Source: Flavobacterium galactosidilyticum (lineage in GTDB: Bacteria; Bacteroidota; Bacteroidia; Flavobacteriales; Flavobacteriaceae). Taken from it: a DNA stretch of 64,000 bases. The stretch covers positions 2,964,001-3,028,000 of the forward strand of contig NZ_CP087135.1 of NCBI RefSeq assembly GCF_020911945.1, given 5' to 3'. A program made the position numbers and the translations under genes. The notes under the pieces were generated by a model. It saw only the letters and a program-made list of their open reading frames with translations, searched no databases and was not told the origin of the DNA. This document shows positions 10,088 through 19,610 of this stretch, piece after piece; position 1 is the first letter of the stretch, and the number at the start of each line of letters is the position of its first letter.

Positions 10088-11074
10088 TTATGTAGACATA
10101 ATGTCTGAAACTCTTAATAATTCTCTATCGATTTCTGTTTTACCTTTAATAGCTTGTACCAAAGGAGTCAACGTGATTTTATCACATTGTAATCCTACCA
10201 TGTAACTTTCTTTTCCTTCAATCAAAGACTCAACAGCTTTTACTCCTAATCTACTTGCAAGAACTCTATCAAAACAAGAAGGCGATCCACCGCGTTGCAT
10301 GTGGCCTAAAACAGAAACTCGTACGTCATATTCAGGTAAATTAGCTTCAACATAATCTTTTAGTTCGAATACATTTTTACCAATTTTATCACCTTCAGCG
10401 ATAACAACGATGCTTGATGATTTTCCTGATGCTTTACTTTTTCTTAAAGATTCTAACAAACGTTCTAAACCTAAATCTTCTTCTGGAATAAGAATTTCTT
10501 CAGCACCAGCACCAATTCCCGCATTCAATGCAAGATGACCAGCATCTCTACCCATAACCTCTACAAAGAATAAACGATTATGTGAGCTTGCAGTATCTCT
10601 AATTTTATCAATTACTTCAATTACAGTATTTAATGCAGTATCGTAACCTAAAGTATGGCTTGTTCCAAAAATATCGTTATCAATAGTTCCCGGAATTCCC
10701 ATAATTGGGAAATTAAATTCATTACTAAATACTAATCCTCCAGTAAATGTTCCGTCACCACCAATAACTACTAAAGCATCAACACCTGCTTTTAAAAGAT
10801 TTTCATGTGCTTTTTTTCTGCCTTCTACGGTTTTGAATTCCATAGAACGAGCCGATTTAAGTATCGTACCCCCTTTATTTACAATATTATTTACACTACG
10901 AGGTCCCATTTCTTTGAAGTCACCTTCAATCATTCCTTGATATCCTCTGTAAATCCCTATACATTCTATATTATGATAAGCACAAGTTCGAACAACCGAA
11001 CGAATAGCAGCATTCATACCAGGAGAATCTCCTCCTGAAGTTAGAACACCAACTTTTTTTATAATTTTTGGCAT
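10088..11074 (-). CDS. pfkA: ATP-dependent 6-phosphofructokinase
   Basis: The 328-residue protein is the usual length of bacterial PfkA. Visible sites are the nucleotide loop SGGDSPGMNAAIR (13-25), GGDG at 105-108 with Gly rather than Asp at the position that separates ATP from pyrophosphate enzymes, and the catalytic Asp132 in PGTIDNDI. It phosphorylates fructose-6-phosphate, the committed glycolytic step. It is the promoter-proximal gene of the pfkA-gapA pair. The 342-base region upstream, shared with the tamB-like 3' end, should contain its promoter. Confidence 0.96.
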   Translation of the reverse strand: MPKIIKKVGVLTSGGDSPGMNAAIRSVVRTCAYHNIECIGIYRGYQGMIEGDFKEMGPRSVNNIVNKGGTILKSARSMEFKTVEGRKKAHENLLKAGVDALVVIGGDGTFTGGLVFSNEFNFPIMGIPGTIDNDIFGTSHTLGYDTALNTVIEVIDKIRDTASSHNRLFFVEVMGRDAGHLALNAGIGAGAEEILIPEEDLGLERLLESLRKSKASGKSSSIVVIAEGDKIGKNVFELKDYVEANLPEYDVRVSVLGHMQRGGSPSCFDRVLASRLGVKAVESLIEGKESYMVGLQCDKITLTPLVQAIKGKTEIDRELLRVSDIMST

Positions 11075-11416
11075 TATTTAAAGTATTAAAGTGTAAAATT
11101 AACAAACATAAACCACTTTCAAGGCTGAGTTTTTGATTAATTAAGATCGGTTTTTAAATTCAAACGTTTTCGTTGATAAGTTTTTTAAAAACAAAATAAA
11201 TTGAATATTATTTAACAAAACTTAAAAATAGCCTAATTTAATTTAATAATACACAATACATGCGTTTGTTTTATTAAAAAACAGAAGTGTACTAGTAGAA
11301 GTAAATTTACAGACAGAAATCAAAAATTATATTTTCTTTAGTGGAATATAAATGACAAAATACAAAGCCATTAAAAATGGCTGTAGATGCTGTATAAGCA
11401 AGATTGTAGCTGCTAT
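11075..11416. other. Intergenic region between tamB-like 3' end and pfkA
   Basis: This 342-base AT-rich stretch holds no coding frame I can support. It must carry the pfkA promoter. Near its right end is a small hairpin (GCCATT at 11367-11372, AATGGC at 11376-11381) that could be a weak terminator for the tamB-like gene; the T-run on that strand is interrupted. Confidence 0.5.
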
Positions 11417-14400
11417 TTAATTTTCCTCAGGAATCAAGCCTTCTTGGTTCTTTTTGATTTTTTCAGTATTCGTTTTTTTGGAACGCTGAAATTTAATGTA
11501 TTCTGGGGATAAGTTAGAATCCTGATCTTCAGCTGCAGGAGTACCTACTTTTTCAAACTTAAGATTTTTAAAAATCTTATTGACAAACTCTTTAAAAGTA
11601 TCAAAATCCACTTCGTATGAAACCCCTAAGCCTTGTGTATAGCCAATTCCTTGACCCACATAGTTGATGTCGTTTTCTTTATTAAACAGTCTTAAATTTA
11701 ATGTTCCATCTTCATTTACTCGGAATAGAACTTCAACATCTCCCACGATAGCTGACTCATTAATTCCTCCAAAAGGCACTCCCAATTTTCCATTTATAGT
11801 AACTCTGTCATTAATTTTAGAGGAAATAGTAGCAACAAATCTTCCATCGGTTTCTTTACCTATTCTCCTATCGGCACCAATAAAATTAATACCCACCTTA
11901 AACTTTTCATCATCAGATTGAATGATTCCTCCCAGAATACTTGAAGCTGCTTCAAACAAACTTCCAGAAAAATCAGATTGATTAATCCCTTCTGCGCTTA
12001 AGAATCCGCCAGAAGACAGCAAGTATAAAGCTTGAGTTTGCCTTACATCTTTGTCATTTAGTTTGTATTGAATTTCTGATTTCAGTACATTACTAACCGT
12101 TGGAAATTCTATATTAAAATCAGGCTCTGGACTTGTTAAATCCCCGCGGACACCAATTATTACTTCGACCGGAACTTTAGTATTAAAAGAGGAATTATCT
12201 AATAAAACAGCTGGGTTTGCAGTAGTTTTGTAAATCGCTTCAAGATTCAACTGCGCTTTCATAGGATTTCCTTCCCATGTGATTGAGCCTCCCTTTTTAA
12301 CCTCAAATTTCTTATCAATAAGTCCACCATATTTAAAATTGTACGTTCCTTCATATGCCTGGAAATCTCCCCACATATTAAATCTACCAAGCGTATTTAT
12401 CTTAAACAACAAGGACCCAAATCCTTTCCCTCGCATTCCGTGACCTGTATTTCGATCTAGAATTACTTCAACTTCAGCATCAGGTGTAATATCAAAATCA
12501 AACTCTAATTCAAGTCCGTTGTAATTTCTGGTATTATCGACAATGCCATTTTGTAAATTGTATTTTTCTTTCTCTGTCACGAAATGGATAAAGATATTAT
12601 CACTTACACTCTCCGCATTGTTAATAGGTATTTTTACTGCAGTTCCTTTTTCTGATTTTGCATCTACTTTTATAAATAAGGAATTAGTAGGCCCTTTTAT
12701 CGTAGCCGTTCCATCAATAAAAGCCGTTCCGTAATAAGCTGCATCTTCACTGTCTTTTGTGTCTAAAGCCAAAAACCTTTTAGAATTGATAGTCAAATCT
12801 AACTTCCAATCAGCAAAATTATTATGCTCTATATATCCGTTTAAGTTTCCTTTCGTGCCATATTTAGTATCAGTTAGCGTATTGTTTCTGAATAAAAATC
12901 GTTCATCCGTTAAATCAATTATCGTATTATCACCCAATCCATAATCGACATTTAGATAAGGTATACTTATTCCTCCTTTATCTAAAAAAAGACGCCCGAT
13001 GATATTCGGTTTCTTCAGATTCCCCTCTATCACAGCATTCCCCGAAATAGAACCTCTAATATTAGATAATACTTCTCCGCCAAGGGAGTTTAAAGCAGCA
13101 ATATTAAATTTATCGAATTTTAATTTTAAATCTAAAACGGTCTCCTTATTTACTATTTCAAAACTACCATCAGCATTAAATGACTCTAAGTTTTTATTTT
13201 CTAAATTAGAATTTATAGTGAACTTTTGAAGATTTTCATCACCTGCAATATCAAAATTAAGAGTGCCTAAATCAGTCTTATTGACATTCAAGTTATCTAT
13301 AATAATCGATGCTGTAGGTTGGTAAACATTGTTGTTTTGTTTAAAACTGACCTCTCCATTAATATTTCCCGCAAAAACAAACTTGTCATTCGTGGGAGTA
13401 ATCTGGTTTAAATCAACATCCTTAAAATTCAGTTTTACATCCTTGACTGTAGGACCCTTGAATATTCCACCTAAGGAAATAGACTGATTTTCATGAGAAA
13501 GTATAATGTTGTCAATAGTAAAATTTTTAAATGATTTATCAAAAACAATCTGATTATCCGGCGTTTCATTTTCATTCAAAAACCAAAGATAATCCTTGAA
13601 TTTAATTTCTGATTTACTAATTCCAACAACATTATTGTTGTCTTTATTTATAGTGTGGTATAAGTTGAGATTGTAATAATCCTCCGCATTCTTACCTCCT
13701 TTAAACTCAGAACGAAAATACAAAGTATCCTTCATTGTTACATTAATCAAGCTAAAATCTCGAATTTTATAGTATTTTGTTTTAATGCTATCTAGCTCAA
13801 TATAGGCATTGTATAATGGATTTTTATTATCGACGGACACATTAACATTATCAAGAGTATTATCAGAAATAACAATTTGAGGTGAATTAAAATTAAATTT
13901 AAACTCTTGATTGTCAGAGCTCATATTTCCTTTAACAATCGTATTAGCTCCTATTGCAATTTCTGGGAAAAATATTTCAACTATCTTATTATAAATGGAG
14001 AAATTAAACTTTAAGAATTGTCCTTTCTTAACTTTATGAGGTTTAAAGTTAGTGTACAAACTTCCTAAAGAATTCTTTACTAGGTTTTCTAATTGATTAA
14101 ATTCAAATTTACCTACAATTTCACCCTGAACAATATCAGGTGAATTTACTGTTATGGCTCTAATTCTACTTTGATCAAAAACAGAATTTATGGCAAAATC
14201 ATCAAAATTATACGTGTCTTTTGCGTTCTGGTAGGATGTTTTGTTGATATAGACATTACCTTGAAAGTTCTCAATATTATTTCCAGAAGCTTGTACAACA
14301 ACATCGCCTTTAAAAATAGAAATGGAATCTTTGACTAGTTTTAGCTTAGTCAAATCAGCATTTTCAACATCAATATGAAAATCATACTGACTGTCCTTGT

Positions 14401-15850
14401 TGCTTAGATCCAACAAACCGTCAAAATTCATGCTTAAATTTGGGTCGTTAATTGAGATTTGACCTTTGTACTTTGGACTCTTAAGCGTGCCGTCGACTAT
14501 AATATTAGAATAGCTGTAATTTTTATAATCAATTTTACTTACGTCTCCTTTGATGGCCGTATTCAAATATTTTTGTTTGAATCCTTTTCCATCCACGTCA
14601 ATATTCATCGTTATTCGTCCTAGATCTTGTTGCTCGATAAGAGTTCCAATATCAAAATCTTCTAAGATAACGTTTCCTATATATGACGCTTTGTCAATAT
14701 TATCAATATTTTGTATTTCTAAATTTGAAATTACATTTCCTAGTTGAGTACTCATAGAAAAATCAGCTTCCACGGCGGTAGTAGAAACATTAGAGGTTCC
14801 CGACGCTGAAAAATTCCCTAGTTTCTTTAAAGAAGTTGGTAATTTATTCCCTAAAATGTTTGGTAAAATCACCACCAAATTCTCGTAGCTAGAAGTTAGC
14901 TTGTCAAATTGAGCAGACATCGAAAATTTCTGTCCTTTTTTAGCAAAAAGATTTTTAAAATTGAAATCACCTATTATTTCTGTTTTACGGTCATCAACTA
15001 ACTTTAGATCTTTAAAGCTCAAATCGTTAAGAGTTCCTTTGATGCTAGTCTTAATCGTGAAACGTTGGTTTTTACCAATTTCATCATAAAAATAACGAAT
15101 GTCATTAGAAGCGATAGAAGCCGTATTCAATTTAATATCAAAGCGTACCTTGTCATTAAAATTAATGAAGTCTTCAATTTTGTATTTTAACAAAACACTT
15201 CCAGTCAAAGAGGACTCTTTGGTTTGTAAATCTAAATTATCAAGTTTTATATTTTTTTTAGAATAAGCAAATTTAGATTTCAAGTTCTTTACATACAAAC
15301 CTCTAAAATCCATGAATGACATTTTATTGATGTTTGTAGTAACATCAGGACCGTAAATCATAAAATCAGTTACGGAAGCATTTAATTTAGTAAAATCGAC
15401 GTCCTTTGGATTTTCCCGGTTTTCATCTGTGAGGATAAAATGCCCATTGCTAATATCTACTTTTTTAGCTTTAAGCAAAAATTTTCTGGTAGAAGGTTTA
15501 CCAGTTTCAAAGGCATCAATGAATTTATCAAGGTTAGTATCCTTTTCGTTTTTATAGGTTTTTAGATTAAAAAGCAAACCGTTTAAAGCCAATCCATCAA
15601 AAATCAAATCACCATCTAATAGTTTTTTACCTTCTAGAATAGTAGTTGCAATTCTTTGGGAGTAAATTAAAGTGTCTTTATGATGATCGCGAATCAGTAC
15701 GTCCTTGAATTTTATCCCTCCAAAAACAGAGATTGCGACTCCATCAATAGCGATATTAGTCCCAAAATCTTTATTAATACTGTTGGTGAAATATTGAGCG
15801 ATTTTTGTTTGCACAAACGGTAGAGTAAGCGCTATAGCAAGAACCAACAA
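11417..15850 (-). CDS. TamB-like translocation and assembly module protein (DUF490), start uncertain
   Basis: At least 1477 residues, with an N-terminal membrane anchor, a very long periplasmic part of repeating beta-strand pattern (IDG, GNI, LxLxLD), and a C-terminal TamB/DUF490 domain (about 1000-1440, including GNLNGYIEH and GSITWEGNPM). TamB-like proteins bridge inner and outer membranes and serve lipid transport or outer-membrane protein assembly. The coordinate given starts at a TTG, but the frame stays open upstream to an in-frame stop at 15911-15913. The added residues IKKFIKIAFRSLLGLILL complete a normal basic-then-hydrophobic anchor. No ATG, GTG or TTG exists in that stretch, so the real start may be ATA at 15908-15910 or ATC at 15902-15904. 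Divergent from tsaD. Confidence 0.85.
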   Translation of the reverse strand: MLVLAIALTLPFVQTKIAQYFTNSINKDFGTNIAIDGVAISVFGGIKFKDVLIRDHHKDTLIYSQRIATTILEGKKLLDGDLIFDGLALNGLLFNLKTYKNEKDTNLDKFIDAFETGKPSTRKFLLKAKKVDISNGHFILTDENRENPKDVDFTKLNASVTDFMIYGPDVTTNINKMSFMDFRGLYVKNLKSKFAYSKKNIKLDNLDLQTKESSLTGSVLLKYKIEDFINFNDKVRFDIKLNTASIASNDIRYFYDEIGKNQRFTIKTSIKGTLNDLSFKDLKLVDDRKTEIIGDFNFKNLFAKKGQKFSMSAQFDKLTSSYENLVVILPNILGNKLPTSLKKLGNFSASGTSNVSTTAVEADFSMSTQLGNVISNLEIQNIDNIDKASYIGNVILEDFDIGTLIEQQDLGRITMNIDVDGKGFKQKYLNTAIKGDVSKIDYKNYSYSNIIVDGTLKSPKYKGQISINDPNLSMNFDGLLDLSNKDSQYDFHIDVENADLTKLKLVKDSISIFKGDVVVQASGNNIENFQGNVYINKTSYQNAKDTYNFDDFAINSVFDQSRIRAITVNSPDIVQGEIVGKFEFNQLENLVKNSLGSLYTNFKPHKVKKGQFLKFNFSIYNKIVEIFFPEIAIGANTIVKGNMSSDNQEFKFNFNSPQIVISDNTLDNVNVSVDNKNPLYNAYIELDSIKTKYYKIRDFSLINVTMKDTLYFRSEFKGGKNAEDYYNLNLYHTINKDNNNVVGISKSEIKFKDYLWFLNENETPDNQIVFDKSFKNFTIDNIILSHENQSISLGGIFKGPTVKDVKLNFKDVDLNQITPTNDKFVFAGNINGEVSFKQNNNVYQPTASIIIDNLNVNKTDLGTLNFDIAGDENLQKFTINSNLENKNLESFNADGSFEIVNKETVLDLKLKFDKFNIAALNSLGGEVLSNIRGSISGNAVIEGNLKKPNIIGRLFLDKGGISIPYLNVDYGLGDNTIIDLTDERFLFRNNTLTDTKYGTKGNLNGYIEHNNFADWKLDLTINSKRFLALDTKDSEDAAYYGTAFIDGTATIKGPTNSLFIKVDAKSEKGTAVKIPINNAESVSDNIFIHFVTEKEKYNLQNGIVDNTRNYNGLELEFDFDITPDAEVEVILDRNTGHGMRGKGFGSLLFKINTLGRFNMWGDFQAYEGTYNFKYGGLIDKKFEVKKGGSITWEGNPMKAQLNLEAIYKTTANPAVLLDNSSFNTKVPVEVIIGVRGDLTSPEPDFNIEFPTVSNVLKSEIQYKLNDKDVRQTQALYLLSSGGFLSAEGINQSDFSGSLFEAASSILGGIIQSDDEKFKVGINFIGADRRIGKETDGRFVATISSKINDRVTINGKLGVPFGGINESAIVGDVEVLFRVNEDGTLNLRLFNKENDINYVGQGIGYTQGLGVSYEVDFDTFKEFVNKIFKNLKFEKVGTPAAEDQDSNLSPEYIKFQRSKKTNTEKIKKNQEGLIPEEN

Positions 15851-16052
15851 AAGTAGGATTAATCCAAGAAGGGAACGAAATGCTATTTTTATAAATTTTT
15901 TGATACCTATTTATTATTTTAATTTTCTAATATTTCATTTTGCTTTTAGAAACGAGATGCCTTTGATAAAAATTCTTTAATTTTGGCCTTTGACAAAAAA
16001 ACATTTGTCTATCACTCACTTGTCAAAAGTAATTCAAAATTAGTGCCTTTTT

Positions 16053-17075
16053 ATGCAAAATCCTGAGGTTTTTATTCTTGCTATCGAAAGTTCCTGTGAC
16101 GACACCGCAGCTGCCGTTTTACAGAACGATAAAGTACTGTCAAATGTTGTGGCAAATCAGTTGATTCATACTCAATATGGCGGCGTAGTTCCTGAACTCG
16201 CTTCGCGTGCACACCAGCAAAATATTGTTCCCGTAGTAGATGCCGCACTACACAAAGCAAATATACAAAAAGAACAGCTATCTGCAATTGCATTCACCCA
16301 AGGCCCAGGGTTGATGGGATCGCTCTTAGTAGGCAGTTCCTTTGCTAAATCAATGGCGTTAGCATTAGGAATTCCGTTGATTGCAGTAAACCACATGCAA
16401 GCGCATGTTTTAGCACATTTCATTGCCGAAGAGGGTTTCGAAAAACCTACTTTTCCATTTCTAGCATTGACAATAAGTGGCGGACATACTCAAATAATCA
16501 AAGTAAATCACTTTTTTGACATGACTGTTATTGGAGAAACTACTGATGATGCTGTGGGGGAAGCTTTTGATAAAAGTGCCAAAATTTTAGGCCTTCCCTA
16601 TCCTGGCGGTCCATTGATCGATAAATATGCACAATTAGGAAATCCAAAAGCTTTTGCCTTTACAAAACCAAAAGTTCCCGGATTAGACTTTAGTTTCTCT
16701 GGATTAAAAACTGCGATTTTATATTTTATCCAAAAGAAAAAAATAGAAAACCCCAGTTTTGTTGACGAAAACCTAAATGATATTTGTGCGTCCATTCAAC
16801 ATACGATTATTGAAATTTTAATGGACAAATTAAAATTGGCAGTAAAAGAAACAGGAATTAAACAAATCGCAATTGGCGGAGGAGTTTCAGCTAATTCAGG
16901 AATTAGAAATACGTTAAAAGCAGCGGAGAATACGTATGGCTGGAAAACTTTTATTCCAAAATTTGAATACACCACAGATAATGCTGCAATGATTGGAATT
17001 GTAGGTTATGAAAAATTTTTAACACAAACATTTGAAACAGCAGCCGTTGTTTCTAAAGCAAGAATACAATTATAA
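16053..17075 (+). CDS. tsaD: tRNA N6-adenosine threonylcarbamoyltransferase
   Basis: This 340-residue ASKHA-fold protein transfers threonylcarbamoyl to A37 of ANN-decoding tRNAs, working with TsaB and TsaE. Motifs present are IESSCDDTAAAV at the N-terminus, the metal ligands His114 and His118 in NHMQAHVLAH, ISGGHTQI, the substrate loop GEAFDKSAKILGLPYPGGP, and the C-terminal TDNAAMIG. Length is normal. It opens a tight plus-strand run (tsaD, rsmE, DUF4159 gene and beyond); the next start lies 3 bases after its stop. A TAATTTTG -7-like box lies at 15978-15985 but no good -33 partner is visible. Confidence 0.96.
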   Translation: MQNPEVFILAIESSCDDTAAAVLQNDKVLSNVVANQLIHTQYGGVVPELASRAHQQNIVPVVDAALHKANIQKEQLSAIAFTQGPGLMGSLLVGSSFAKSMALALGIPLIAVNHMQAHVLAHFIAEEGFEKPTFPFLALTISGGHTQIIKVNHFFDMTVIGETTDDAVGEAFDKSAKILGLPYPGGPLIDKYAQLGNPKAFAFTKPKVPGLDFSFSGLKTAILYFIQKKKIENPSFVDENLNDICASIQHTIIEILMDKLKLAVKETGIKQIAIGGGVSANSGIRNTLKAAENTYGWKTFIPKFEYTTDNAAMIGIVGYEKFLTQTFETAAVVSKARIQL

Positions 17076-17078
17076 ATT

Positions 17079-17786
17079 ATGCAATTATTTTACAATCCAA
17101 CTATAAACGAAGCTACTGAAACATTTTCTTTTGATAAAGAAGAGAGTAAACACATCATTAAAGTATTGCGTAAAAAAGATACTGATATTTTACACGTTAC
17201 TAATGGCTTAGGATTTTTATTTACAACCGAAATTACTTTAGCCTCTGACACTAAGTGCACTGTAAAAATCATCTCTTTCGAGAAAGCTGCTGCTTCAAAA
17301 TTTAGATTGCATCTTGCTGTTGCACCAACTAAAATGAACGATCGATACGAATGGTTTCTAGAGAAAGCTACTGAAATTGGCATACAAGAAATAACTCCAA
17401 TAATCTGTGATCACTCTGAAAGAAAAGTAATTAACAACGAACGATTTGATAAAATTCTTTTGGCGGCGATGAAACAAGCTAATGAATTGTACCTTCCTAA
17501 ATTGAATCCTGCAATAACATTCAAGGAATTCATAAGTCTACAAAATGACGATTTAAAAATGATTGCGCATTGTGAAGAAACGGATAAAAAAACACTAAAA
17601 TCAGTATTGCAATCCAATCAGAATATAACGATGTTGATAGGACCAGAAGGGGATTTTTCTCAAAAAGAAATTGCACTAGCATTAAGTAATAATTACACTG
17701 CTGTTTCATTAGGAAACACGAGACTACGAACAGAAACAGCTGCAATTGTAGCCTGTCACAGCGTTGTATTTGTAAATGAAGCATAA
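17079..17786 (+). CDS. rsmE: 16S rRNA (uracil1498-N3)-methyltransferase
   Basis: The 235-residue protein has a PUA-like N-terminal domain (about 1-70) and a SPOUT knot methyltransferase domain. Knot motifs are visible as LIGPEGDFSQKEI and LGNTRLRTETAAI. It methylates N3 of U1498 in 16S rRNA of the assembled small subunit. Start is 3 bases after tsaD, so the two are likely translationally linked. Length and motifs fit RsmE throughout. Confidence 0.93.
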   Translation: MQLFYNPTINEATETFSFDKEESKHIIKVLRKKDTDILHVTNGLGFLFTTEITLASDTKCTVKIISFEKAAASKFRLHLAVAPTKMNDRYEWFLEKATEIGIQEITPIICDHSERKVINNERFDKILLAAMKQANELYLPKLNPAITFKEFISLQNDDLKMIAHCEETDKKTLKSVLQSNQNITMLIGPEGDFSQKEIALALSNNYTAVSLGNTRLRTETAAIVACHSVVFVNEA

Positions 17787-17801
17787 ACTACTTTAATACT
17801 T

Positions 17802-18440
17802 ATGAAAAAAATATTTTATCTTTTAGTACTCTTTTCAATGCAAGCATTTTCTCAAGAAATCGCTTTGATGAAATACAGCGGTGGCGGTGATTGGTATGCA
17901 AACCCCACTTCATTACCTAACTTGATAAAATATTGTAATGCGACTATTAAAACTCAAATAAAATTACAACCGGCAACGGTGGAACCTAGTAGTCCTGACT
18001 TATTTTCCTATCCTTTCGTACACATGACAGGCCACGGAAACGTTGTTTTTAGTGATTCTGATCTAAGTAACCTAAAAAACTATTTAGCAGCCGGCGGTTT
18101 TTTGCATATTGATGATAATTACGGTATGGATCAATATATAAGAAAAGAAATTAAAAAAATATTTCCGAATAATGATCTAGTGGAAATTCCAGCGAGTCAT
18201 TTAATTTTTCAGAAACCCAATCCCTTCCCAAACGGATTACCTAAAATACATGAGCACGATGGCAAGCGTCCGCAAGCTTTTGGAATATTTTTGGCTAATA
18301 AATTAGTTTTACTTTACACTTACGAATGTGATTTAGGCGATGGTTGGGAAGATGCTGAAGTAAATAATGACCCAAAAGAAATTCGTGAAAAAGCATTAAA
18401 AATGGGAGCTAATATTATTAATTACATTTTCAATAATTAA
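17802..18440 (+). CDS. Exported DUF4159 domain protein
   Basis: The 212-residue protein begins with a signal peptide (cleavage near QAFSQE, residue 18) and is then almost entirely a DUF4159 domain. The core GGFLHIDDNYGMD and the earlier HMTGHGNVVF fit the glutamine-amidotransferase-like fold known for this family. The biochemical role of DUF4159 is not established. It follows rsmE by 15 bases, so it is probably in the tsaD operon, and is common beside rsmE in flavobacteria as far as I know. Confidence 0.8.
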   Translation: MKKIFYLLVLFSMQAFSQEIALMKYSGGGDWYANPTSLPNLIKYCNATIKTQIKLQPATVEPSSPDLFSYPFVHMTGHGNVVFSDSDLSNLKNYLAAGGFLHIDDNYGMDQYIRKEIKKIFPNNDLVEIPASHLIFQKPNPFPNGLPKIHEHDGKRPQAFGIFLANKLVLLYTYECDLGDGWEDAEVNNDPKEIREKALKMGANIINYIFNN

Positions 18441-18516
18441 GGATCTAATTATTGTAGCCATAATAACTTACAAATTATTTACTATTTTAGTTATATTTAC
18501 AAACTAAAATAAAATC

Positions 18517-19608
18517 ATGATTACTTCAAAAACTATATCAAACGGGATTTTAAGAGCAGTGTTTATACTGATTTTTATTAGTTTAGCCCTACTATTTTTC
18601 TATCAAATACAATCCGTTCTAATCTACCTGATCGTCTCTTTGATACTAACGCTAATAGGAAATCCAATCTTAGATTTTTTCAAAAGAAGATTGAAATTCA
18701 ATCATGTTTTTGCAACCATAGCGGTGTTGTGCATTTTCATATTAATCATATTTGGGTTTATAATGATGTTTGTTCCTTTGATTTTATCTCAAGGACAAAA
18801 TTTATCATTACTAAATACTGGTGCAATAGAAAAAAATATAACGCAGCTAGTCGATCAAATCACTGTATTCTTAGAAAGTCACCATATTGATTCATCGCAA
18901 GTGCTGCAAGAAGCCAACATTACATCCAAAGTAAATTTCAATTTTATTCCAGATTTTCTAAATACACTTCTTGGCACTATTAGCAGCTTCGGGATGGGCT
19001 TAGCGTCAGTTTTATTTATCACTTTTTTCTTTTTGAAAGATAGAAGAGCATTCTTAATAGGAGCCAAAAAATTAATTCCAGACAGTCATGAAGAACCTAT
19101 TTTGAACTCATTGGAGAAAACAAATCACTTGTTATCACGTTATTTTATTGGATTATTGATTCAGTTATTCATCGTTTTTATTTGCTACATAATCGTCTTA
19201 CTAATATTTGGAATTCCTAATGCATTTATAATTGCTTTTTTATGTGCGGTGTTGAATATCATTCCTTACGTTGGACCGCTAATAGCTTCATTTTTAGCAG
19301 CCGTATTAACAATGCTAAGCAATTTAGGAAGTGACTTTCAATCTGAAATTTTGCCGACTACGATTTATGTTTTAATTGGGTTTTGGATTGTTCAAATCAT
19401 TGATAATAATGTATCTCAACCTATTATTTTCTCAAAAAGTGTCAGTTCGCACCCACTGGAAATTTTTCTTGTCATTTTGATTGCAGGTTTTATTTTTGGA
19501 ATACTAGGAATGATCGTAGCTGTTCCACTTTATACTATATTTAAAGTAATTGGTAAAGAGTTCTTTCCTGAAAATCAGATTGTCAAACTATTAACTAAAG
19601 ATATATAA
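18517..19608 (+). CDS. AI-2E family transporter (PerM-like permease)
   Basis: The 363-residue polytopic membrane protein has about eight hydrophobic helices with the family's typical central soluble loop (about 110-150) and the conserved run NIIPYVGPLIA around residue 245. The late helix contains ILGMIVAVPLY, also typical. Members have been linked to autoinducer-2 export, Na+/H+ exchange or unknown substrates, so no substrate is assigned. It is 76 bases after the DUF4159 gene and overlaps nothing; the next gene starts 2 bases after its stop. Confidence 0.88.
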   Translation: MITSKTISNGILRAVFILIFISLALLFFYQIQSVLIYLIVSLILTLIGNPILDFFKRRLKFNHVFATIAVLCIFILIIFGFIMMFVPLILSQGQNLSLLNTGAIEKNITQLVDQITVFLESHHIDSSQVLQEANITSKVNFNFIPDFLNTLLGTISSFGMGLASVLFITFFFLKDRRAFLIGAKKLIPDSHEEPILNSLEKTNHLLSRYFIGLLIQLFIVFICYIIVLLIFGIPNAFIIAFLCAVLNIIPYVGPLIASFLAAVLTMLSNLGSDFQSEILPTTIYVLIGFWIVQIIDNNVSQPIIFSKSVSSHPLEIFLVILIAGFIFGILGMIVAVPLYTIFKVIGKEFFPENQIVKLLTKDI

Positions 19609-19610
19609 TT

